Under the pieces are notes generated by a model. That model saw nothing but the letters and a program-made list of their open reading frames with translations, ran no database searches and was not told where the DNA came from. Below, one piece after another: positions 26,050 to 35,500 of a stretch of 64,000 nucleotides of DNA. The stretch's first letter is position 1; each line of letters starts with the position of its first letter. This DNA is from Pseudothauera lacus. GTDB lineage: Bacteria > Pseudomonadota > Gammaproteobacteria > Burkholderiales > Rhodocyclaceae. The stretch covers positions 62,001 through 126,000 of the forward strand of contig NZ_PZKC01000006.1 of assembly GCF_003034845.1 (NCBI RefSeq), written 5' to 3'. A program made the translations under genes and the position numbers.

Positions 26050-26754
26050 ATGGACATGCAGAAATTCCGCGACAACGCCTGGAACGGCCTGTGGAAGCAG
26101 AACCCCGGCCTGGTCCAGTTGCTCGGCCTGTGCCCCATCCTCGCCATCAGCACCAGCATGGTCAATGCGGTCAGCCTCGGCCTGGCCACCATCCTTGTGA
26201 TGGCGGTGGCCAACCTCGCGGTGGCCAGCCTGCGCAACTTCATTCCCTACGAAATCCGCATCCCGGTGTTCATCCTCATCATCGCCGCGCTGGTGACCAT
26301 GGTGGATCTGGCCTTCAACGCCTACTTCCACAGCCTCTACCTGGTGCTGGGGATCTTCATTCCGCTGATCGTCACCAACTGCATCGTCCTCGCCCGCGTC
26401 GAAGCCTACGCCGCCAAGAACGACCCCCTCAGCTCCACCCTCGACGGCGTCATGATGGGCATCGGCCTGGTCTGGGTGCTCGCCGTCCTCGGCGGACTGC
26501 GCGAACTGCTCGGCAGCGGCACGCTGTTCGCCGGCATCGACATGATCATCCCCAGCCTCAGCGCCGTACAGGTGTTCGGCGACGACTACCCCGGCTTCCT
26601 CATCGCCATCCTGCCGCCCGGCGCCTTCTTCGTCTTCGGCCTGATGATCGCCGCGTTTAACTGGCTCAACCAGCGCAGCGCAGCACGCCAGCGCGCCCAG
26701 CCGCAAGCCGTCGCCCAAGACAAGCCTGGCGAAGAACAACCGGCCGTCGCGTAA
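26050..26754 (+). CDS. rsxE: Rsx/Rnf electron transport complex subunit E
   Basis: A 234-residue six-helix membrane subunit, the partner of RsxA. The conserved cysteine motifs are in VQLLGLCPILAIS and IVTNCIVLARVEAYA. A charged hydrophilic tail (about 212-234) extends past the last helix. The TAA stop lies inside the left end of a REP-like repeat, so the repeat may have replaced the native 3' end. The complex may supply reduced ferredoxin or reduce SoxR; the sequence alone does not decide. Confidence 0.95.
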   Translation: MDMQKFRDNAWNGLWKQNPGLVQLLGLCPILAISTSMVNAVSLGLATILVMAVANLAVASLRNFIPYEIRIPVFILIIAALVTMVDLAFNAYFHSLYLVLGIFIPLIVTNCIVLARVEAYAAKNDPLSSTLDGVMMGIGLVWVLAVLGGLRELLGSGTLFAGIDMIIPSLSAVQVFGDDYPGFLIAILPPGAFFVFGLMIAAFNWLNQRSAARQRAQPQAVAQDKPGEEQPAVA

Positions 26755-26929
26755 CCTGGATGAAGCGCAGCGCAATCCGGGAGAGCCTTCCCGCCAACCA
26801 CCAGCCGTCCCGGATTCCACTTCCTTCAACCGACCATCACGTAGCCCGGATGAAGCGCAGCGCAATCCGGGAAAACGTTCCCGCCGACCACCAGCCGTCC
26901 CGGATTCCACTTCGTTACATCCGGGCTAC
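26751..26929. repeat. two REP-like palindromic units between rsxE and nth
   Basis: Two related units start at 26751 and 26841, 90 bases apart. The core is a 27-base imperfect palindrome with cccggat and atccggg ends, complete at 26845-26871, degenerate at 26755-26781, and present in inverted form at 26899-26925. The outer ends gtagcccggat (26841) and atccgggctac (ending 26929) are reverse complements, so the second unit can fold into one long hairpin. This is the layout of REP doublets (BIME-like). Confidence 0.8.
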
Positions 26930-26950
26930 GTTTATTGCGGCCGCCCTGCG

Positions 26951-27586
26951 ATGATGAAGCGCGAGGCCATCCGCGAGTTCTTCCGCCGCCTGGCGGAGGC
27001 CAACCCCCATCCCACCACCGAACTGGAATATGGCTCGCCCTACCAGTTGCTGGTGGCGGTGGTGCTCTCCGCACAGGCCACCGACAAGAGCGTCAACCTC
27101 GCCACCCGCAGACTGTTCGCCGCCGCCCCAACGCCGGAGGCGATGATCACCCTGGGCGAGGACAGCGTCGCCGAACACATCAAGACCATTGGCCTGTTCC
27201 GCAACAAGGCGAAGAACACCGTGAGCCTGTCACGCCAGTTGCTGGAACGCCACGGCGGCGAGGTGCCGCACAACCGCGCCGCGCTCGAAGCCCTGCCCGG
27301 CGTCGGCCGCAAGACTGCCAACGTGGTGCTCAACACGGTCTTCGGCGACCCGGTCATGGCGGTGGACACCCACATCTTCCGCCTCTCCAACCGCAGCGGG
27401 CTGGCGCCGGGCAAGGACGTGCTGGCGGTCGAACAGGCGCTGATGCGCCGCGTACCCAAGGACTACCTGAAGGACGCCCATCACTGGCTGATCCTGCACG
27501 GGCGCTATGTGTGCACCGCGCGCAAACCGCTGTGCGGCGCCTGCCTCGTGCGCGATCTGTGCACATTCCGCGACAAGACCGACTGA
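26951..27586 (+). CDS. nth: endonuclease III (base excision repair)
   Basis: A 211-residue DNA glycosylase/AP lyase for oxidised pyrimidines. The helix-hairpin-helix LPGVGRKTANVVL carries the catalytic lysine, and VMAVDTHIFR the catalytic aspartate. The C-terminal 4Fe-4S loop has the exact C-x6-C-x2-C-x5-C spacing (CTARKPLCGACLVRDLC). It follows rsxE with the REP-like repeats between, matching the E. coli rsxABCDGE-nth order. Confidence 0.97.
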   Translation: MMKREAIREFFRRLAEANPHPTTELEYGSPYQLLVAVVLSAQATDKSVNLATRRLFAAAPTPEAMITLGEDSVAEHIKTIGLFRNKAKNTVSLSRQLLERHGGEVPHNRAALEALPGVGRKTANVVLNTVFGDPVMAVDTHIFRLSNRSGLAPGKDVLAVEQALMRRVPKDYLKDAHHWLILHGRYVCTARKPLCGACLVRDLCTFRDKTD

Positions 27587-27600
27587 AGCCCGGAGACCCC

Positions 27601-28026
27601 ATGTTCAATCCCTCGCGCGAGCAGGTGCGCAACTTCTTCATCGCCGCCTGGCGCAAGCAGCACGCCAGCGAAGCCCTGACCGCCATGGAAAGCATGGCGG
27701 TGGACATCATCAGCCTGCACCCGGAATACCACCCCATGCTGGAAGACCCGGAGGCCGTGGCGCGCGAGTTCAGCCCGGACGACGGCCAGGTGAACCCCTT
27801 CTTGCACCTGTCGCTGCATCTGGCCATCGAAGAACAACTCTCCATCGACCAGCCCCCCGGCATCCGCGCCGCAGTGGCCACCCTGCAACTCGCCCGCGGC
27901 AACCGCCACGACGCGCTGCACGAAGTGCTCGAATGCCTTGGCGAAACGGTGTTCAACGCCCAGCGCAACAACGCCCCGCCGGACGGCGCAGCCTACCTGG
28001 AATGCGTGCGCCGACGCGGCGGCTGA
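27601..28026 (+). CDS. DUF1841 family protein
   Basis: A 141-residue conserved protein of the DUF1841 family. It opens MFNPSREQVRNFF and has the family segments DIISLHPEYHPML, NPFLHLSLHLAIEEQLSID and LLECLGE-like CLGETVFNAQRNN. All-helical; function unknown. It lies 14 bases after nth with a GGAGA ribosome site, so both are probably on one transcript, a common pairing in betaproteobacteria. Confidence 0.9.
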   Translation: MFNPSREQVRNFFIAAWRKQHASEALTAMESMAVDIISLHPEYHPMLEDPEAVAREFSPDDGQVNPFLHLSLHLAIEEQLSIDQPPGIRAAVATLQLARGNRHDALHEVLECLGETVFNAQRNNAPPDGAAYLECVRRRGG

Positions 28027-28129
28027 CAGGACCCGCCGCGCACCGCCTTCACGAAGTCAGTCGTTGGTCGGCTTTTGAATACCTTGCAAGCATTCGCCCC
28101 GAGCCTTCGATTAAGCTCAGAACAGGCTC

Positions 28130-29497
28130 TCATCGCTCACGCCCAGCCTCATGCCAGGCTTTCTGGATCGGCGAGAGCAGATACTCGATCACCGTACGCC
28201 GACCCAGGACGACCTCGGCTGAGCTGTGCATGCCTGGGGCAAGCGAGTAGCGCTGCCCATCCAGCTCCAGTGACGACTGGTCCAGTGAAACCAGCGCCCG
28301 GTAGCGCATCGGTTGCCCCCCAACGGTAGCCTGACCGCGTTCGCGCGCTTCCTCCTCGCTCTGGGCGTCTGCACTGACGAGTTCCACCACGCCCGTACCC
28401 ATGCCGTACTTCTGGAACCGATATGTAGCAAACTTGAGTTTCACGGGTTGCCCTGGGCGGACGAATCCGATGTCCTCGTTCGATAGCCAAACCTCTGCTT
28501 TCAAGGTCTCGTTTTCTGGCACCAGGGTTGCCAGAACCGTTCCCGGTTGGACAACAGTACCGGTCGTGTGTGTGGCGAGATCCTTGATCACGCCGTCCTG
28601 AGGCGCCCGCAGCTCGGCAAGACTGCGGCGGTGGACCTGTTTGACGAGCTCCTGCGCAAGGCGGTCGAGGACACCTTGAACCTCGTGTCGCTCGGCATGA
28701 AGCGCGCGCAGGTAGTCAGCACGAATCTGTGTGAGCTTCTCGCGTGACTGTCTGATGCTCGCCTCGGCCGAGGCGATGAGGTGCTCCTGGGTCGCCAGCT
28801 CCTGCTCGCGTTCTATACGCTCACGGCGCTTGTCGCCTGCCATCAGCACGCCCGCGAAGCCCTCGGCGACCAGACGATCGAATGCCGCCTCCTGCTCCCG
28901 GTAGATCGGCAGGATCGCCTGTAGCCTCGTGCGCTGCTGCAGCGCTGCGCCCTTCTCACGTTCTGTCCGGGTCAGGCGGGCGCCTTCCTCGGACAGGGCT
29001 GCCGCCAGCGCGTCCCGATTTGCCTCGAACTGTCTCAATGCCTCGCTGAACACAGCGTGTGGCAGATCGTCGACAGGAATGAAGTCCTTGCCACCGATTT
29101 CCGCATCAATGCGCGCCAACTGGGCGCGTTTGCGCGCCATGTCGGTGGTTACGGCCTCAAGGTCGGCGTCCATCGCAAGTGTATCCATGCGCATGAGTAC
29201 CTGCCCCAAGCCGACTCGCTCTCCCTCGCGGACAACAATCTCTCGCACGATTCCGGCTTCCGAGGGTTGCACTATCTGCAGGTAGCTCGCAGGCACCAAG
29301 CGTCCCTCCGCCACTGCGATGATATCGAGCTTCCCGGTCATCGCCCAGATCAGCAGGAAGCCGATCAGCCCGACCAAGGTCCACAGGATCTTTCTTCCCA
29401 GCGGATTTGGGGCGGTATCCTGGAGACGGATCAGCGGCGGGTGAAAACGTTGGTAGCCCAGTTCTCCGTCAGCATTCTTGGTAGTGTGCGTCGTCAT
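28130..29497 (-). CDS. type I secretion membrane fusion protein, HlyD family
   Basis: A 455-residue adaptor linking the inner-membrane exporter to an outer-membrane TolC channel. It has a short cytoplasmic head, one membrane helix (about 34-53), a lipoyl-like/barrel segment starting GRLVPASYLQIVQPSEAG, a long periplasmic coiled coil (about 115-290) and the returning barrel with LRAPQDGVIKDLATHTTG. The C-terminal ASxxVVLGRRTVIEYLLSPI-like end is typical of T1SS adaptors. It is last in the secretion operon, 33 bases after the RTX gene. Confidence 0.93.
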   Translation of the reverse strand: MTTHTTKNADGELGYQRFHPPLIRLQDTAPNPLGRKILWTLVGLIGFLLIWAMTGKLDIIAVAEGRLVPASYLQIVQPSEAGIVREIVVREGERVGLGQVLMRMDTLAMDADLEAVTTDMARKRAQLARIDAEIGGKDFIPVDDLPHAVFSEALRQFEANRDALAAALSEEGARLTRTEREKGAALQQRTRLQAILPIYREQEAAFDRLVAEGFAGVLMAGDKRRERIEREQELATQEHLIASAEASIRQSREKLTQIRADYLRALHAERHEVQGVLDRLAQELVKQVHRRSLAELRAPQDGVIKDLATHTTGTVVQPGTVLATLVPENETLKAEVWLSNEDIGFVRPGQPVKLKFATYRFQKYGMGTGVVELVSADAQSEEEARERGQATVGGQPMRYRALVSLDQSSLELDGQRYSLAPGMHSSAEVVLGRRTVIEYLLSPIQKAWHEAGRER

Positions 29498-29530
29498 TGT
29501 GTCGAATTTGCGGGATCGTAGCGTTCAGGT

Positions 29531-32500
29531 TTAGCACGGCAAACGGATGACGCCCTCATGCAGGCCGGAAAACGCCTTGAGCTGACCACCCGAGGGTAGC
29601 AAGCCGACGGTATCGGCGCCCAGGCGGTTCAGCGCCGCATTTCCGCTTACCAGTCCGGCAAGCCCCCCAAGATCAGCCCCGTGGCGCCTGTCCTGCCACA
29701 TGGGACTTGCCTGCCGTTCTGCATCGAGACGCGCCAGCGCTTCCTGCAACTGCCGCCATTGATGTTGTACGGCTGCTGCAGCAGTCCTGGCAGGCGTTGG
29801 TGCTTGCCAGTAGGGATCGAGCAAGCCTGCCGGCACACTTTGACTCAGTGCAGCCAGCAAGGATCCAGCGCCGTTTGAGTTGCCGTGCGACCCACCGAAG
29901 AGTTGCTCCAGTACGTCCTGCCCGGTGTTGCGGTTCGTCTTCGCGGTCTGGCTGCCGCCCCAGGCCCCGAAGAGGTTGCCTGGCAGATTTCCGGGGAGGA
30001 GCGCATCGAAGCAATTGCCTCCACCCATGTCATACACGGTCCTGTTGCCAAAGCTGACCCTGAAGCTGTCCGCGGCGACCGAACTGTTACCATGGCCGTC
30101 GCTCGCCACCACCCTGATGTCGAGGCTGCCCCTTGCCGTGGCGGGGGCAGTGCCGCTAAAACTGCGCGTCTCAGCATCAAAAGCCAGCCATTTCGGCAGA
30201 GGCTGGCCGTTCGTCAGCGTAGCCGAATAGCTCAGCACGTCACTGAGGTCGCGGTCGGTGAAACTGCCTTCGGGAATCTGCCACGAAAACTCCCGGCCGC
30301 GTGCCAGTTGCACGTTTGAAAGCCGGCGCGCCAGCTCGGGGGCGTCGTTGGTGCCGTGAACACTCACCACGAGCTCCCCAGGGGTCACGTTCTGGCCGTC
30401 GCTCGCCAGATAGCCGAAGCGCTCCTCGGCGCTCTCGCCCACTCCCAGGCCCTGAACCTTCGGCGAGAAGTTGTCCAGCATATAGGCGTAGCCGCCGTTG
30501 GGCAGCAGTGTGAGCCAGCCGTACTCCCCGCGTCGGACCCCCGCATCGGTCACGCACAGCGTTGCGCTGTCGGGGTGGCTATCGTTGGCAAGCACATTAC
30601 CCCAGGCCAGCAACGTGCGGTCTTCCTGAACTGTCGCGGCATCGGGCAGGGTCACTGGCCCGCTGTGCGCGTCTTCCGCAGCCTCGACGTGGAGGACGAA
30701 GGTCTGGCTCGCCGAGGCGCCAGCAAGGTCGGTGGCGGTGACCTGGATAGCGTACTCGCCAGCGGCGGGCGGTGTGCCAATGAAGGCAGAGGCCGAAGCG
30801 TCGAAGCTCAGCCAGTCCGGTAGCGCGGTGCCGTCGGCAAGGGTGGCTGAGAGGGTCAACTGATCCCCGGGGTCGATGTCGTGGAAAGCTCCGTCCGGCA
30901 GTTGCCACGCCCAGGCCGCACGCTGCTGGCCCGTCTGGTCGGATAGCAACACCCCCGCGGTCGGCGCATCATTGACGTTATGCACGGTCACGCGCATGTC
31001 CTGGGTCACCGAAAAGCCGTACTCGTCCCACGCCTCGACAACGATGTCAAGGTCGCCCACGTCATCGTTGCGTGGTGTGCCGCTGAACACGCCGCGCGCA
31101 GAATCAAACAGCAGCCATGCCGGCAAAGGGCTACCGTCTGCCATGCGGGCGTGCAAGGTCAACGAACCACCAAAAGGATCTTCGAATGCGCCAGCAGGCA
31201 ACGCAACACGGAACGGCGCATCCTGCACCGCCTCGACCGGGGCGATGCTCGCGCCCACCACTGGCGCGCTCTTGAGCATTGCCGGCAGTGAGGCGAAGCG
31301 TCCGTCATCGAAGGCCAGAGCCATCACCGCCGGCATCCCGTCCCTCATGTTGGCATGGAAATCGGGAAGGCGGATTGTGTCACCAGGCCCGTAGTGGATG
31401 AGCAGCGTTTCGCCGTCCCAACCCAGGGTCAGCTCTTCGAGCAAAATCCCAGCACCAAAGACGATGAAGTTGTCGCTCGGGTCATCGATGATCGTATCGA
31501 CGCCGTCGCCCAACTCGAAATGGTAGGCATCCACGCCAGCCCCCCCAATCAGGGTGTCGTTGCCACGGCCACCATGGAAACGATTGAAGCCCTCACCACC
31601 GATCAACACATCATCGCCGCCGTGCCCGTACAGACGATCGTCTAGGTTGCTGCCCTGGATCGTGTTGCCACCCTCGTCGCCCTCGACCGAAAACCCCCAG
31701 GACACCAGCGTGGCGTAATCCACCACCGTACCGTCGGCGAACAGGAAGTGTTCCACCGCGTGGCCCCCGCCAAGCACATCGTCGCGATTGAAGCCCGCAA
31801 GCCGCAGCACGTCACCCTCGCCGCCATAAAGCACCAACAGCCTATGCCCACCTTCGCCATCCTCGGCAAAGGACAGCCGCTCCTGCAGGCTTTCGGGCGT
31901 GATGCCGGGACCGAAGCGCACCGTGTTGCCGGCATCGCTGGATGCACTATCGGAGATGTTCACCTCGCCGTCACCGATATTGATCGCGTATATGTCTTCG
32001 GAGCGTTCGCCGTAGCGGATGCCGCGGGCGACCAGGGCCTCGAAGCTCAATACCTCGCCCGTCCACGACAAATCCACCTCGTTGATCGGCGGCTGCATGC
32101 CGGGCACGCGCGGATCGAAGCCGGCAAAGCGCACACTGCCGCCGTCCTCGCCCAGCACCAGCAGCAAGTCGCGCCCATCGAAAGCGAGTTGCAGGTCATC
32201 CGCATCGACATCGCCGGTCAGTTCGAGCCGGTTGAAGTCCCCCTCACGCCAGGTCTCAACGATGGTTACATGCGCCGCAGGAGTGCCACCCTCGCGATGG
32301 ATGTGGTAGGTATCGGACCCTATGCCACCCACCAGCAGATCTGAACCGCCCTCACTCGCGAAGTGGTCGTCCCCATCGCCGCCGACCAGAGTGTCGGCAA
32401 ACATCGTACCCGTGAGCCATGCCCCTTCGTCACCGCCAGACTGCGTGACACCGGAAACCTCGATGCCTTCGGCGGCAATCTCGCTGCCGTCTGCAAAACG

Positions 32501-35500
32501 GAATACATCAACCGAGCGCGTCAGGGTTGCCCGATGCGGCGCGTAGCCACGCAGGATCACGCGGTCGCCTGGGCGGTCCGCGAATTCGATCACCAGATCG
32601 CCGTCGCGTTCGGAATAGCGCAGATCCTCGGGCCGGATGCCTTCACCAAACTGCAGGATGTTGGGCGCGTCGTCGAACACCGGATCGTCGTAGTCCCAGT
32701 CGCCGACGTAGTCCCAGTCGCCGCTGCTGTCCCAGTCAACCGCGGAAACCTGGGGTGCGGCGGAGGGCGAGATAATATCGGGCCCCTCGCCAACACCATG
32801 CCCCCCGCGCAGGGGGCGGTGCTCATCATCGATCACCACCTCTTCGTCACCGGTGTGATAAACGTAGGTATCTCCACCCCACCCGCCGTACAGTTCGTCC
32901 CGGCCGGGGCCGCCCCGCAGCGTATCGGCGCCGTGGCCACCATGCAGCGTGTCATTTCCCGCGCCGCCTTCGAGCCAGTCGTCGCCGTCGCCACCATACA
33001 GCAGGTCGTCGCCATCGCCGCCGAGGAGGATGTCGTCACCCGCCAGTCCGATCACGATGTCGTTGCCCGCGCCCGCGTCGATTGCATCAACCCCTGCGGT
33101 GCCGTAGATCACGTCATCACCCGCTGTGGGCGTGTTGTGCGCCAGCGCGGCGCCACCGAACATGTCACCGCTTTGTGCATAGGCCACCGCTTCCAGGCCG
33201 CCTGCAGGCGCAACGGTGCCGGTCAGCTCGAAGTCGGTTGCCACGAAGGCCAGCGGCGCGGTTGCGCTGGCTGCCCGCAGTTCAGCGCCTTGTGCGTTGG
33301 CCCAGGCGGCAAGGTCGAAGATGCGCGCGCGCCCTTCAGCGTCGATGAACTGAACGCGTTCGAGATCGCCCGACAGATCGACCAGCGTGCTGCCCTCAAG
33401 AACGATGCTGCCACCCAGTCCCCCATCGACCACCAGCACGAGCCGGCCATCCGCGGCAAGGTAGGCGCCCAGCATGATGGGTGTGATGCCACCGCCAAAG
33501 GAAAGGGTGTCCACACCATCGCCGGCAGTCAGCACATCATCGCCGTCACCATAATTGAACAGGAAGGTGTCATCTCCCGCGCCACCGTCGATGACATCAT
33601 TGCCGCTCTCGCCTGCAATCAGGTCGTCGCCGAAACCGCCGTAAACGGTATCGTCACCGCTGCCTGCTGAAACAATGTTGTCACCGCCGAGAACGACGAT
33701 GTTGTCGTTGTTGGCCCCCGCGCGGATCACCACGGATTCTCCGGTGTAATCCTCTATCTGGTCGTCCGCGGCGCTGCCGAGCAGCAGCGTGGGATCGCCT
33801 CCATGGCGCACCTGGTATCCCATCACGCCGCCGTCCGCCCGCGCGATCATCTCCTCAAGGCTGAACTCCGTGCCGTCGTCGAAGCGGAAACGCCTCACCG
33901 CGGCGCGCCCGAGATCGCCCCCGCTCTGGCTGCGGATGATCACCGCATCGTCGCCGCCGAGGCCGATCACCAGACCGGAATAGCCGACATCTCCAGGTTG
34001 CAGGATCCCCCAGGTGCGCGCGCCCATTTGCACGTTGATATCCTCAACCCGGATGCCCGGCCCAAAGAGCACCGTATCGTCTGCGACAGTGGCGTTCGCC
34101 GCATACACCGAATCCAGTCCGCTGCCGCGCTCGATGATGTATGCGTTGCTCCCCGCACCGCCATAAAGCTGATCTCGACCAGCACCGCCGTTGAGGGTGT
34201 CGTCACCGTCACCGCCGTAAAGCGTGTCACGCCCCGCCCCGCCCAGGAGCAGATCGTCGCCCGCCTCGCCGTAAAGCTGATTATTGCCGCCACCGCCGAC
34301 CAGGGTATCGGCGCCCTCACGGCCATACAGCGTACTGTGCTTGTCACTGCCGGTGATGAGGTCGTCCGCCGGCGAGCCATAGAGAATCTCGGAGTCACTG
34401 TGAACACCGACAAGCGCCGTGACGTTCGCCGCGCTGAGAATCGCGCCGTTGGAAAACTCGAAGCGCTCAATGCGCCCGCCCGACCATGTGCCGAACCAGT
34501 TGCCGATGCGTACCGAATCCCCGGACGCATCGATTGTCGCAACAAGGTCACCGTCCTCTCTGGCAAAGCTGACGCCAAGCTGGTCAACGCCGGGCTTGAA
34601 CACCACTTTGCCGCGTCCGCCCTCAATGCTGTCGTCTCCGTCTCCCATCCCGAAGACATAGGTGTCGTAGCCTCCAAGGTTGACGTAGGTGTCGTTTCCA
34701 GCGCCGCCATCGAGGATATCGTTGTCATAACCTGAGACGATCCTGTCATCTCCGTCAGTGCCGACCACAGCGCGCATGTCCAGCGCGCTCCTGTCCCACA
34801 CCGTGCCGTCGGCAAAGCGAAGCTGCTCAACGCCGACCCCGTCATTTGCCGCGAAGTAGCTCGCCTGGCTGCGAACAAACACTTTGGTACCGTCATGCAG
34901 GCTGATCATCATGTCGCCACTGCGCGTATAGCGCACCGTGACGTCTGCGGGTGCAATACCATCGGCCAGTTCGATTGTATCGACGCTCGCCCGGTCGTAC
35001 CCCTCCTCGATCACGTTAAAGCCGTCACCCAAACCGAAGCGGTAGGTATCCGAACCGCTACCACCACGCAAGGTGTCGCTGCCCGGACCGGCAATCAGCA
35101 GATCGTCGCCTTTGCCCCCCATCAGCAGGTCGTCGCCCGCGCCACCGGACAAGGTGTCGTTGCCATCGCGGCCCAGCAAAGTGTCGTTGCCGCCATTACC
35201 GACAATGGAATTGTCGCGCCCGACATGGCCTTGCAACGTGTCATCGCCGTCGCTGCCGATCAGCACGCGGCTGCGGATAGCCTCTGCGTCCCACACCGTG
35301 CCGTCCGAAAACACGATCTCCTCGACCCCATACCGATGGCCGCCGACGAAGTGCTTCTTCACCGTGATCGTCTCGCCGGTATCGACGATGGTCAGCACCA
35401 GATCATCGACGTTCCACCAGTTGCCCTGGTCACGCACTCGCTGCAGGCGCACATCCGTTGGCGCAACGCCGGCCTTCAGCTCGATGCGGTCGATATCAGC

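Noticed and set aside
32363-33670. 435-codon frame antisense to the RTX repeats
   Set aside because: It is a by-product of the repeated GGxGxD codons and has no start context or family match.
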